A DNA stretch of 64,000 nucleotides, taken from positions 1,240,001 through 1,304,000 of the forward strand of contig JAULSR010000003.1 of assembly GCA_030512295.1 (NCBI GenBank), written 5' to 3'. The notes beneath the pieces were generated by a model, which saw only the letters and a list, made by a program, of their open reading frames with translations, did not search any database and had not been told where the DNA came from. The position numbers and the translations under genes are program-made. The first letter of the stretch is position 1, and each line of letters begins with the position of its first letter. Below, one piece after another: positions 53,192 through 64,000 of the stretch. The stretch is from Bombardia bombarda. Lineage: Eukaryota; Ascomycota; Sordariomycetes; Sordariales; Lasiosphaeriaceae.

Positions 53192-53946
53192 ATTGTTGGG
53201 AGGAGAAACGATATTCACGAGTGTTCAGCGTTGCAGCAACGCATGCAGGGAAGGTTACAAGTAGTGGGGATCCGAAATTGAGAGGGAAAAGAGATAGTAT
53301 GGATGGGCACTGGACACCTAGATCTCAGTGCAGGCGGGGGTGGGTGTGAGTGCTTAGGTGGGTGGGATGGTTCCTTCCCAGTTGGGTCGACGGCCTCACA
53401 AGTGGAAAGTGAAATGACACAGAAGGGGATGAGAAGGCGGGTGGCTCTTTCCCTGCGTACTTACCATCCTATATCCCTGACCCCACCTGCCACTTTTCCT
53501 CGAAAGGTCCCTGACTTGGATATGCAGGCTACATGGCGGGGATAGTACTATGAACTCTGGGGATTGCTGGAGGTTAGGCGGGTAGAGAGCCTGGGCCACC
53601 CAATCTTGCAGAAGGAAAAAATGGAAATGACCTGAACCCCTGGGTATCCGGCGACAGAAACACAGCCACCCTCCATGATGAGGACGGGAGCATTTGGTCC
53701 TGGAATTACACTGCTCTTACCGGTACCAATACGGAGGTCACATCAGGTCTTGCCTGCCCGCAGGGCTGAGGCCCAGCCGTCTGCCTAGACTCTAGCGGAC
53801 CATCTAAATTGCCAAGCATGCAAGCAATCGGGGTTTCTAGAACAATTCAACCCAACCAAAAGCAGTTACAAGGAAACCGCCAACATGTCCCTCAACCAAC
53901 TAGAATAGCATGCCCTATCCAAATCCCCCCACCCACCCGCCACCAA
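53192..53946. other. Spacer, ankyrin gene promoter side
   Basis: No coding frame stands out. It should contain the promoter of the ankyrin gene and the 3' UTR of the next minus-strand gene. No repeat was recognised. Confidence 0.45.
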
Positions 53947-55745
53947 CTACACATACTCTTGACCCGTGTTTACCCGTCTACCTCCAGCCCCGCCCGGGCC
54001 TGGATAGTTGTGGAAAGAAGCAGAAACAGTCGAGCCTCTAGGGTGACTACTAGGAGACACCGGTCTATCCTCAACATCGCCATCATCACCCTCCATACCA
54101 CTCACAACGGAGTTCCTACCATACAGCCCATTAACACGAGCTACCTCCCCTTCGCCGTTGACATCTTGAGTTGTCGCCGCCTCCTCCACTTCCGGTGACG
54201 GTGAAGTTCGCGACTTCGCGCCATTCGCACCCTCTTTCTCACTTCTTCTACAAGCTCTGAACGGCTTCCAACACCACTTGCAAAATGCCAACACCACCAG
54301 TATGACGATCAACGCGCCCAGAACTGACCCAACAACAGCCAGCCACTTCGCCTCTGGGCTGAGACCATTGCCATCTCCAACGTCAGGGCAGGATTCAGCC
54401 GAAGACAGCGGCAGCGGTGTACTAGCCTGGATATTCTGATTCGCAAGGTAAAACTTCATCTTCTCATAGTCAACGAAGAGGTAAAGCTGCGACAGAAACG
54501 CCTTGCCCACAACGGGGCCATCCTCGGGCGCTGGTGACCCGTAAATCTGCAGCTCGTTGTAGTCTGGGTCCAGCACGACGCTGCCGTTGGCATCAAGGCC
54601 GCGCAAGGGGCGCTGGAACTCGTATGAGGGGATGTCGACGGTCAAGCCGTTGTTGATGGTGAAGCGCAGGGTGGCGTTGAACTGGCCGGCGCTGCTGGGG
54701 TAGACGATCCCCGGCTCAAGGTTGAGGATCTTGTTGCTGTATGCGGCTGGCAGGACGGGGTCTTCCAGATGAGAGGTGTGTTGTTTGAAGAATGCTTGGA
54801 CCTGGTCGAGGATTGGCTCGGGCATGCGGAAGAGGTTGTCGTATCTTGATGGGATATTAATGTTCGTTCTTCATTCTTGATGGTAGCGGAAGGGGAAAGG
54901 ATGGGGAAGGGGATGACTCACGGTTCCACGCAGACGGGCAGCTTGTTTGAGTTGGTGATGATGGGCTGGCTGGCGCTGCTGTTGGGTGTTTTGATCTCCA
55001 AGGTCAACTGCGTGATGGTGATCTGCAGCGGACAGTATCGATTGTTCAAGAGGTCGGGAATGGCGACATTGTACTCAAACAGCGGGCCAGCGAGACTGGC
55101 TTGGTCGTATCCTCCGAGCACGAGACTGCCATCTCTGGGAAACAGAACACTTTGAGATCCAGAGTTGAGACCCCACGACCTCGCTCCGATCAAGTTTGCT
55201 TTCTTCAAGCCATCCAGAAGTGTCGACCCTGCAGCAAGTCCCATATGCGACGTTGTCGACATCTGGCCACCTGTGATCAGGCCCTCAACCACAGTAACCG
55301 ACTGTGTCAGGAGCTGCAGCGTAGCCGACGACGCGTAGCTGATGACATTGCCGAAACCAACCCACCCCTTGTTGAGCTGCGACAGACCATCTATCGGGGC
55401 AGTCGACAGTACTGAGCGAGTGACAAAACCGCCGCGTCTTGATCGACATTGATTTAATGTCGTCAACAACCCGGTATCGTCCTTGAGATTGTCACCCTCG
55501 CAGACTTCGCTGGTCGTCAGGAATGTGGAATTCACCACGGTGCTAGGGACCATGCACAGCTCGCTGGAGCCGTTGACGCCGATCCTAGTTCCCCATGAGT
55601 TGACATCGTTCTGGTCGGCACCCAGGATGGTGCAGTTGCCCAAGTTTAGTTGAATGGTGGGGGAGGCCTGACATGTCGGTGCCGCAAGAGTATGGCCGAG
55701 CCGAAGGGCCGAAGCAAGGAGAAGCAACACGGGGCGGGGAACCAT
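53947..55745 (-). CDS. Membrane-anchored aspartic-protease-like protein without catalytic Asp motifs
   Basis: Exon 1 55745-54922, intron 54845-54921 (77 bp, ...CAAG), exon 2 54844-53947; 573 residues. Signal peptide at 1-22, then a pepsin-type beta fold, recognisable from WGTRIGVNGSSELCMVPSTV, SLVLGGYDQASLAGPLFEY, YCPLQITITQ and VVGKAFLSQLYLFVDYEKMK. The two DTG/DSG active-site motifs of the A1 family are missing: the places read GVNGSSELC and WGLNSGSQS. A membrane helix (WLAVVGSVLGALIVILVVLAF) and a basic, Ser/Pro-rich cytosolic tail follow. Fungal proteins of this shape are usually annotated as A1-domain proteins. I infer a non-enzymatic surface or sensor role. Confidence 0.82.
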
Positions 55746-57478
55746 GGCCAAGATGCTGTAAGTCGTGGCCTATAGCATTGAAGACTAAGACAAAAGGTTA
55801 GGTTGTGAAGTGTATGTTGAAGCTTCGAAAAAGAAGACAGGTCGGCCCAATAATTGCCACCTACATAGTAATCAGGACGTCAAGGAAGAAAGAACGGAAG
55901 GGGCTTGTCCCCATGATCTCGCGCGTTTTCAAGCTCTGGGAGCCTTACCTCCTCAAAGTCGTATTGGAGGATAGATTGAGTCAAAATGCAGTGCGCTCCC
56001 TGCATAGTGGCGTACACAGCCACGAGATATCCGTTCAGCTAGTCGGCCAAGTTTGGAGCATACCAGAGCAGAGCCTCGTCTCTGGCGATAGGCGGGCGGC
56101 CATGAAGACACGAAACAGAAAGCCATGCGTGCGGCCAAGTAATGTACATAATACCACTTATCAGAATGTAACGAGGCTCAACTGATGAAAAACCTGCCTG
56201 ATTCGGAAGATGGAAAATGGGTAGTTCATATGAGATGCCATGCGACAAAAACAGCGTTGCTTAGCACGTAGTGCCACGGTGCTACTGCGGCGTCATTTCA
56301 CGGGCGAGTGAGGCTTTCAATTCTTGACACGTTTCACTAGCGGCTGCGGACTGACGGCAGAGCAAGTGCAAGAAAGAAAAGACCCTCAGTCGTTGGCTGA
56401 GTTTTGTTTAATCGACCGGTCCGGTTTGCTTACTCAAAGTGACTGAGCAGAAACCGCTTCAAGGAAGGAAGTCGTTGAAGTTGAGGGCGGATTGTGGGGA
56501 TTGTGGGGAAGATCAGTCAGCAGTCTGCTCTACGGAATACGCTCATGTGCAGACATGACGTAATGATGTTTTCCATTCAAGGAGCATTTGCATGCAGGGA
56601 AAATACTACTTGATAATAAATGATTGAGCATTAAAGACACGGCAGGTATGTGCAAAACATCGTAAAGTTGAATGCAGAAATTGGGATACTGTGACTTCAT
56701 CCATCAACGAAGAAAATACTTAAACATGAAAAGAACGGAACCAACCTTATGGGGATCAAGCGGAGTGTCTCAGGCGCCCTCCCTCTGTAACCGAGAAAGC
56801 TTAGCTGGACCTCAGGGGGGTGGCTAGGATAGCGAAAACCAGGTACCATCCGCACAGACAGCACGGATTCCACAAGCTTCTTGTATGGAAGTTTCTTCTC
56901 TGTTATGTCCGACCCTTTGTTTACCATCCGTCGCAAAACTATCCATACCATGAGTATGAGTGGTGAATGCGATTTCACTCTTTTGTTACCTTCGTTTACC
57001 AAGCCGGACTGTGACAGGTGCGCTAACAAGGGTTTGGCTGCTCAGTCTTAACTCGGTAATTCCGAGGCAGCCCCTAGAATAATCCCCGCTAGTTCTAGAT
57101 GCAGCTCCACAATAGGCTCGCTGAGTGTTTCTCTAACATATTACAAGGCATCTCCACACCTTGGCTTGTTAATGACATAGGTACCCAAATATCTTTCGCA
57201 ATTGGCCTAGAACAGGGGCTCAGCCCTGCTAGGATCGACCCCACTCGTCGCCCCTCGAAAGACTGCGAAGGGGGATTTCCAGGACAGGCAGGCCCGAAGG
57301 AAGAGCTCCAGTTCGAATGGGACGCGCCAGAACAGAAGTCGTGACGGTTCGTCATAAGTCGTGATGACGATTAACTGTTTTGACCGCCAATAGATTTGAC
57401 CAGCGAAGGGAGTTGACCTTGGCATTCCTACAACTGTTCACTCGCTCGGCAGGCACATCTGAGACTGCTACAGCCATA
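55746..57478. other. Divergent spacer, no supported gene
   Basis: 1.7 kb between outward-reading genes. A 110-codon minus frame at 56697-57029 (SGLVNEGNKRVKSHSP) and an 81-codon plus frame at 57099-57344 have no motif I trust. It should carry the promoters of both flanking genes. Confidence 0.45.
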
Positions 57479-59323
57479 ATGACGGCAATCGTGACAGACG
57501 AAAAGCAGCTGCAGGCACCTCTCCTTGGTGGCGCTCCTTCCTCTCTTCCACGCCCACCCCACCACCAGAGGAACTCAAGCAGGCAACGACTATGGCGTGT
57601 GCTTCGCCCTCTCATCGCCATTTGGGCGCTATCGTCACTTCTCTACTGCTGCGCCAGCAACCTCATTCGATTAGGAAACTATGGCGTTGAGATCAGCAAC
57701 CGCCATTCTGCCCTCCCCAAACACCACGAGCGCCTCCTCAAGTACGATGGCGAGCACATCAGCTGGAAGACGTGCGGCACCGTCGCCGACCGCGACGTCG
57801 AGTGCAGCACCATCGACGTGCCCATGGACCAGTTCAACGCCAGCAACAACGCCAACGGCCAGCACTTCAGCATCCCCCTGATCCGCATGCGCGGCAAGAA
57901 CGCGACCCGCAGCATCCTGCTCAACCCCGGCGGCCCCGGCGGCAGCGGCTCAAACTTCCTCTACCGCAAGGGCGCCCAGCTCAACACCATCATCGGCGAG
58001 GGCTTCCACCTGCTCAGCTTCGACCCCCGCGGCATCAACGAGTCGCGCCCCGCCGCCAGCTGCTACCCCGACCCGCCCGCCCGGCACGACTTCTCCGCCG
58101 TGCGCGACAAGAAGGTGGTCGAGGACAGCGGCGAGCTCTGGGCCTGGACCGCCAACTACGTGCGCTCGTGCGCCGACACCATGGGCGAGTACGCGCCCCA
58201 CATCAACACGCCGCAGACCGCCGCCGACATGAACAGCATCCTCGACGCCATCGGCCAGCCGGAGCTCTACTACTGGGGCTTCAGCTACGGCACCCTCCTC
58301 GGCCAGACGTACGCCACCCTCTTCCCCGACCGCGCCCGCCGCGTCATCATCGACGGCGTCGCCAACCAGTTCGACTGGTACGACCACCCGCTCGACCTCG
58401 AGGAGCTGACCGACACCGACGCCGTCTTTGCCGGCTTCCTCGACGAGTGCCTCAAGGCCGGCCCCGGCAACTGCTCCCTCGCGTCGCTCGCCTCGTCCAA
58501 GGACGAGCTCTCGCACAACCTCATCGCCGCAGTCGCCAAACTCCGCGACGAGCCCGTACCGGTCTACCTCAACAGCACTGCCCACGGCGTGCTCGACTTC
58601 TGGGCCGTCTGGCACGACGGCATCTTCCCCGCCCTCTACAAGCCCGCCAACTGGCCCGAGCTCGCCACCAACCTTGCGTCTCTCCTCCAGGGCAACGCCA
58701 CCGCCGCGTTCCTGTCCTACGCCTTTGACCGCAACGCCTGGAACGAATCATCCGACGCGTTCCGGTTTGTGAGCCTCAACGACGGCGTCTCGGGCCCGGC
58801 GCACTGGCCAAAAGACCGCCTGGGGCTCGTCGCCAAGCTCCTGCCGCACTTCAACTCGACGTCGATGTTTGGGGATAATGAACTAAGTCACTACTTCGCC
58901 AAGCAGGCGTGGCCGATCCCGCGCAGCCACGGGTTCGTGCCGCAGAATGGCGTGCAGACGGTGCATCCGCTGCTGATCCTGTCGACGACGTACGACCCCG
59001 TGTGTCCGCTCGTGTCGGCGCGGTCGGCGCACAAGGCATTTGAGGGGTCGAAGCTGGTCGAGGTGAAGGGGTATGGGCATTGCTCGCTGGCGGTGCCGTC
59101 TGTGTGTATTGCGAGGTATGTGAGGGAGTTTTTGTATGAGGGAAGGCTGCCGGAGGAGGACCATGTGCAGTGCGAGGTGGATGGGGAGCCGTATTTTGTG
59201 AAGCCGGATGAGGGGGGGAAGGTGGTGCCGACGGTGGTATTTGAGGGGGAGGAGGAGAGGAGGATTCATCTGGCGCAGCTGGAGCTGGCGAGGGATTTGG
59301 ATTGGGGGTTTAGGCGGTGGTGA
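57479..59323 (+). CDS. Membrane-anchored S33 serine peptidase (TAP-like alpha/beta hydrolase)
   Basis: Single exon, 614 residues. The first ATG (57479) is used; an in-frame non-ATG extension lies upstream. A short cytosolic N-terminus leads to a signal-anchor helix at about 41-60. The lumenal or outside part is an alpha/beta hydrolase of the tripeptidyl-aminopeptidase-like group: oxyanion region LLNPGGPGGSG, nucleophile Ser269 in GFSYGT, Asp506 in TTYDPVCP, His534 in GYGHCS. Many N-x-S/T sites fit a secreted fold. The group removes N-terminal tri- or dipeptides in bacteria; fungal members are mostly untested. Strong GC3 bias makes long false frames on both strands. Confidence 0.92.
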   Translation: MTAIVTDEKQLQAPLLGGAPSSLPRPPHHQRNSSRQRLWRVLRPLIAIWALSSLLYCCASNLIRLGNYGVEISNRHSALPKHHERLLKYDGEHISWKTCGTVADRDVECSTIDVPMDQFNASNNANGQHFSIPLIRMRGKNATRSILLNPGGPGGSGSNFLYRKGAQLNTIIGEGFHLLSFDPRGINESRPAASCYPDPPARHDFSAVRDKKVVEDSGELWAWTANYVRSCADTMGEYAPHINTPQTAADMNSILDAIGQPELYYWGFSYGTLLGQTYATLFPDRARRVIIDGVANQFDWYDHPLDLEELTDTDAVFAGFLDECLKAGPGNCSLASLASSKDELSHNLIAAVAKLRDEPVPVYLNSTAHGVLDFWAVWHDGIFPALYKPANWPELATNLASLLQGNATAAFLSYAFDRNAWNESSDAFRFVSLNDGVSGPAHWPKDRLGLVAKLLPHFNSTSMFGDNELSHYFAKQAWPIPRSHGFVPQNGVQTVHPLLILSTTYDPVCPLVSARSAHKAFEGSKLVEVKGYGHCSLAVPSVCIARYVREFLYEGRLPEEDHVQCEVDGEPYFVKPDEGGKVVPTVVFEGEEERRIHLAQLELARDLDWGFRRW

Positions 59324-59606
59324 AACTTATGATTTACAGGCATTTTCAATTGCGGAGGCTAAATGTATGATGGAGCACGTCAGAAATACCATAGTCTAGA
59401 ACTGCGGCCGACTGATGGCTTTTTCAAGGGTATATTACTACAAGTTCTACAAAACACATGTCGCGCGCCACATTTGTGCCCAGTGAAGAGTATCTCCAGA
59501 TCCAAAGCCATGAAGCGCCTCCAACGGTTTTCGTATCAACGAAGTGTGAGTCTGATATTACCGAGCAGCTTCAATTATGGTAGATATCCTTTCCGCCAGT
59601 CTCGTT
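59324..59606. other. Convergent 3' region
   Basis: Spacer between two facing genes. No feature seen. Confidence 0.5.
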
Positions 59607-62361
59607 TCAATAGTTAGGATCAAAAACACCAGAATCCTCATGTCTTCTCTTTCTCTTTGGGCTTTGCACTGTGAGCATAGAGTCGTTAGTCTTTGAGAAT
59701 GTAGTGGCTTCATGAACCTCGCATTCAGCCATCAGCAGCTGTGCATGAGTTTGTTCAAACGTAGCCGGTTCTGTCAAATGGACTAAAAGTACGCGCTCGC
59801 CAAACATGTCGCCCAACAAACATTGGAAATAGGGCGTATCGAGAGGCTCAAGCATGCATCGAAGTTCATCGACGGCAGAACCCCATCGCTCGACAGCTCT
59901 TGCATAATCAGAGTGGGATTTCAGAACCACAATCCAATTATTGTTCTGTCAAGTTGATTTGAGGTAGTCAACTTTCTTCAGCTGTTGCTCAAGATGCTCC
60001 TGGGCTGCTGTGTTATAATAGTAGTACTTTTCTCGTCGGATTCCGCACTTCAGAAAATCGTCCAGACTGCATCATGTTGGACATCGACATTCTGGCGTCT
60101 GCTTGTTCCAATCCATGGGGCGACATGGCCGCTTTCTCAAAAGATCCGTCAGTTGATGAAGTAGTTCACCTACTGGAATAGCGTCGAGAGAAGCTTGAAG
60201 TTGTGGCATGATAATGACTTTGGTGAGATTTCATGTTCGCAAAACTTCAGAAGATCGAATACCTTAACAGGGTTCACCTTATTTGAATACTGTTGAGGCG
60301 ACTGGGCTTCCAAAATAGCTTGCTCCAGGACCTGGCTAATATCTGACTGAGTGCTGTCAGTTACGCACTTGAAAACTCTAACGAAGAATAGGATTTACGC
60401 AAGATTCGGACAGTCCAATAACTGATCATCTGAGTCAGCGTTATGGTTACGGTCCAGGTACAAGTCGTCGGTCCAGTAGCCCATGAAATCTTCATTAACA
60501 TAGCCATCCTCAAGAACACACAGAACACACAAATAGCTACGTCTGAATTTGAAAACTTCAGAGTTTGTCTCGAAGAGCTTGCGAAACTACTGCATATAGA
60601 GTGCGTGGGATTCCAAGCGATGTTTGAGACACCAAAGGACTAATCCTTGAAGCTTTATGGTACCACGGGCTAAAAGCAATGGGAATAACCTATCAACAGA
60701 GTTAGCTTTAACCATATCATATAATATGTGTAAGAAATATCATCTTTTCGGCCTACCTCTCACATATCCAGGACTCCTCTGAGATATGAGCTGTGATGAT
60801 ATCAAGGATATTTTGTGTGTCAAATACATCAAGCTTTGGAGCCAGAAAAATATTTTCTTCCAGCGCCATCACACTCCAGGCTCCGAGTTGAGGTCTCAGA
60901 GAGGCATTTAGTCCACCCTCGATCTCGCTTAGAAACAGGCCTAGGTCGACAGTGTTAAGCTTAGCAGTAAAACAGTCGAGCCTTGGAAATATATATTTAG
61001 CTTAACGTCTCAAGGGTTAAGGAGGGAAATGAAATGCTGTACCATCTTGCCCAGTTGATGTCACTGGAGATGACACCGAAGTTGTCAAATAGTGTCGTCA
61101 GACCCTGAATGCACATGTCGCTCCTAAAATGTCTGTAAGAAACAGTCGCAGCCACTCGCTTAATCAGATCATCATCTTGAGTTTCAAGACTCCAGCTGAG
61201 TATCATCTGCTGTGGCCTAGATGGGAAACTACGCTCAGTGAACTGAGGCAAGTACTTGTGCTCAAGAAGCTCTAAGATCTTCCAAGTGAATTCCAACCTT
61301 CTGCGTTGTGTGCCAACTCCAATTTGACTTGGTTGCAGTGCTTCGAACACATGATTCAGAATCGTACATGCCATTTCTATTAAGCTACTCTCTAGTGTGC
61401 GGCAGGATAGAGCTAGTTTTACCAGATGCTCGATCTGGTAACCGATTGCGATCTGGAGAGTAGGTTAGAAATCTTGCAAAAGTTCAGATTCATTCAGTCC
61501 ACGGTCAAGTACTGACAAATTTGTAACTCATTTTGTCCCTAATCATGCCCGAAAACAAGAAATCATTGAGACGTTGTAGAACACCGTAAATAACGGCAAA
61601 CTTCACTCCGTCTAAATCGTGCAGGTATAGTTGGTAAGATTCGGGGCGGTCCAGTTCGTTATTGGAATAATAGTCATTGACATCTCTCTTTGGTTCAAAA
61701 TATCCGATAATGATGCAGGTGGAATTTGATGGGAAAGTTTGCTGAAGGACATTGAGAAAACGGGCATCTCTTTCTGATGATGTCTTCAAATATAGGTCCG
61801 ACGAGCTTTTGGTGCATGGCCCATTCAGAGTGATCAAAACCTCGAGCACACTATTGAAGCCTGGAGCGAGCAAGATTTAAAGGCTCCCAGGATAGTAGTA
61901 ACGCAAAGTCAGTTGTGGAGGTTGGTGAAGTGAACGAAGTGATATAATCATCGCTGCTAGCCGTTGACGCAACAAAAAGGCCCAAAAGCGTGGTTTCAAT
62001 GGGCATACACGCGCCAAATCCCATCCTACTCAAAGCATGGCGAGTTCGGTCTTCCAGGAATAAATCCCAAAGACCTATGTCGGGTTGTTCAATGGAGTCG
62101 GCGGATATGAAGGGCATCCCGTGTCGCGGTACGCTGCTTAGAAGATCCGTCATTGCAGTGTCAGTGAGGGGCAGCCGCAAGGAGCCGCAGCCAGTAGAAT
62201 AATCTTCAGAGAAGGATCGGGACATTTCTCTGGGTCCTTTTTCTCCAAAGAAAACAAAGAGGCGGAGAAGTCGACTGAGTGGCAAATTGCGTCAAGACCA
62301 TCGCTAAACTCTTTCACCTGCTCGTTGGTAATCTCAGGAGGATCGCCCACCGGTTGATCCA
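59607..62361 (-). pseudogene. Decayed multi-exon gene of unknown family
   Basis: From ATG 62361 (MDQPVGDPPEITNEQVKEFS) coding-like text runs to 59607, with clean GT-AG introns at 61453-61516, 60982-61042, 60690-60756 and 60354-60398. Recognisable text includes HALSRMGFGACMPIE, LYLHDLDGVKFAVIYGVLQR, RRRLEFTWKILELLEHKYLP, LSEIEGGLNASLRPQLGAWS, EQAILEAQSPQQYSNK and WIVVLKSHSDYARAVERWGS. Damage: frame changes near 62240 and 61870, and stops at 60589-60587 (TAG), 60074-60072 (TGA) and 59951-59949 (TGA). A further TAG at 60172-60170 may be inside a short intron. The stops fit C-to-T changes. I do not know the family; it is helical, soluble and may carry Cys motifs (CRPMDWNKQTPECRC). It is unlikely to make a full protein. 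Confidence 0.65.
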
Positions 62362-63186
62362 TGTTTTCCTGTGCGCACCTCTGCGTAAAACGTAACAGGT
62401 TAGCTTCCACATCACATCGATTTGTAAAGGTATGGTCGAATCGTAATTGAAGTAATGAAGTTATACGAAGTAAGGATACCTAGAAAAACTGGAAGTTGCC
62501 GTGATGTTTTTTGACGCGAATGGCGACAGGGTTCGGTGAGAATGCGCGAAAGTATCGCGTATGGGTGTCTAACAAGGGAGCTTGCGGTTTGCTGAAATGA
62601 CTCGTCGCTCTCGCACGAGGATGGTGTCCGGGGAGAGATACGACTGTGAGAAAGCGTTCCTTTACTGGGACAACCACTACCAAAGGAATGAGGGAACAAG
62701 GTAAGGCGTTCTGTGTCGGAGGTAGCTAGGCAGGAATGGGCTCGGAAGATGGAAGTCTCGAAGGTGGAGCAGGCTGCGTTGTAAGGAAAAAATGTGAACC
62801 TCACAAACAAGGAAGGCACGCAAAAGGTACCTATCACCTGGTTTTCACATCGCACGGGCTGCGGTGCCGAGACCAGGCGGAAGCTTCCGACTCCAGCCAT
62901 CAGTCGAGGAGGAGAGATTGGCTATGATATAAGTGCTGCTTGGCTGCCCATCGAGGCTTAAACTGGGAAGGAGCGAGAGCGAAGATCTAAGGTCTGCAAA
63001 GAGGGAAGGTGCTCTGTTCTGCAGCCGCCGTCTGTTCGTTTGCCTGCATACTTACCTAGGTACCTCCGCCCAATCCTCTGTAACCACATCTTCATGGAAG
63101 CCAATCCTCGCCTCTTCGTCTTCGGGGATCTTCTGCTGCTACATTATCTAATTCTCTTCTATTAAACCTCAAGCTGCGCCAATAAA
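62362..63186. other. Divergent spacer, no supported gene
   Basis: A 162-codon minus frame at 62412-62900 has an ATG but Ser/Cys-rich composition without motif; I leave it out. The last 100 bp before 63187 are pyrimidine-rich, a leader for the next gene. Confidence 0.4.
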
Positions 63187-64000
63187 ATGAAGACGACTAA
63201 CACTACAACTCCTGGCGCCCCCGACCACCCCGCTGCTCAGACGACAGGGCAGGACAATGCCAATCACCCCAAACTCCCGACCGAGATTCGCCTCATGATT
63301 TGGGAGAGGTTCATGGATGCCTACGAAGACAGCCCCGGAGTCATGTGGAGGCTGATCTAGGAGAACGATGTCCTTCGCAAGCACCTCAACTTACGCCCTT
63401 ACATCATTATCAATGATTTTTACGACAAATGTGACAATCTTGTCGAATTCCACTGCAATACGCTGCTCAAGGTCAATCACGAAGCACGGGAATCTGCTTT
63501 CCGGGATCAGCGCTATGCCAGTATTCCCGTTTGGAACAAAAACATCAACATCATTGTTCGCCCACACCTGGACGTGTTCCTGATCGACGAAGATTCGATC
63601 TTCACTGCTGTCTTGGAATCGGAGAGATACATGGGGCCTATCAGCTCTATCACTCTGGAAGAAGACCTAGGATTCGTCTGGAATGTCGTCATAGGTTTGG
63701 AAGCTTTCTCGCATAAAGTGGTCACGAACGACAACCATCACCTCTCCCCGAACGGACGAGGTCAGCCATGGGGAACCAGCATCGATAACGCATTATGGAC
63801 GATAGTTCATTCCTACTTTCGCAACATAAAGCTTCTCGTCGTCGTTGACCACCTCGACCTCGAGGGAGAGGATCTCGTCAGCGACAACGAGAATGGGGAG
63901 TTCGGGTATCGCATTTCCGGCCTGAGCCCAGGGTGCCTTGTCTCCAAGCTAGTGTCGAACCTGAATGCAGCCCCGCACAATGAAGCTGAAGTTCGATCAC
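63187..64000 (+). pseudogene. 2EXR-type gene with one premature stop, 3' end beyond window
   Basis: ATG 63187 starts a Thr/Pro-rich stretch, then LPTEIRLMIWERFMDAYE, the start of a 2EXR domain (a fungal domain of unknown role). TAG at 63358-63360, codon 58, interrupts it; the same frame is then open for 640 bp to the window edge, with HLNLRPYIIINDFYDKCDNL, LLKVNHEARESAFRDQRYAS and NIKLLVVVDHLDLEGEDL. CAG to TAG would explain the stop and is a RIP-type change. An intron cannot remove it, as no GT-AG pair around it keeps frame that I could find. Either the gene is recently dead, or the base is wrong. Confidence 0.7.

Noticed and set aside
56697..57029. 110-codon minus-strand frame
   Set aside because: Protein-like at first sight, but no domain and an unlikely Arg/Leu pattern; kept only as a note.
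57772..58728. 318-codon open frame on the plus strand
   Set aside because: Out-of-frame shadow of the S33 peptidase; the product is almost only Arg, Pro and His.
62412..62900. 162-codon minus-strand frame with ATG
   Set aside because: Ser/Cys/Thr-rich without any domain, in the upstream region of two genes; no splice or homology support.

Overview
The window is nuclear DNA of a filamentous ascomycete (Pezizomycotina, probably Sordariomycetes by the look of the proteins; the species cannot be named from sequence alone). The grounds are short GT-AG introns of about 45-270 bp with CTAAC-like branch sites, orthologues of fungal housekeeping genes, fungal NLR-type (NACHT and ankyrin) genes, two pogo/Fot1-type DNA transposons with TA target duplications, and many gene relics whose stops look like C-to-T or G-to-A changes, as repeat-induced point mutation (RIP) would leave.

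Layout. 1-1.5 kb: 3' part of a CPD photolyase gene. 1.5-13.9 kb: gene-poor accessory segment with a frameshifted gene, a WD40 relic, a small ankyrin gene, a decayed Fot1-like transposon (8494-10384) and a broken member of a dispersed fungal family. 14-18.3 kb: three low-complexity genes (Ser-rich membrane protein with a His/Arg tail, His-rich protein, four-repeat DPRVDSD protein). 20-36 kb: a compact housekeeping block: VID27, prenylcysteine oxidase, CCT6, TSR4, eIF3k, DNA ligase I and an aldose 1-epimerase. 36-38.4 kb: AT-rich spacer and an uncharacterised Cys-motif gene. 38.58-40.42 kb: a complete, apparently intact Fot1-like transposon. 41.6-44.1 kb: two decayed genes. 46-53.2 kb: a NACHT NTPase gene, a small DUF3237-like secreted protein gene, and an ankyrin gene with a STAND-type N-terminal domain. 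53.9-59.3 kb: a membrane-anchored aspartic-protease-like protein without recognisable catalytic Asp motifs, and a membrane-anchored S33 serine peptidase. 59.6-62.4 kb: a multi-exon gene decayed by stops and frameshifts. 63.2-64 kb: a 2EXR-type gene with one in-frame stop, cut by the window end.

How it fits together. The central block serves basic cell work (chaperonin, translation initiation, ribosome assembly, replication, DNA repair). The flanks look like fast-evolving accessory DNA in which NLR-like genes, transposons and gene relics mix. Three single-base frameshifts sit in homopolymer runs, two of them in genes expected to be conserved (TSR4, eIF3k), so sequencing or assembly indels must be excluded before any single-frameshift gene here is called dead. 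No CRISPR array, rRNA gene or convincing tRNA gene was seen.
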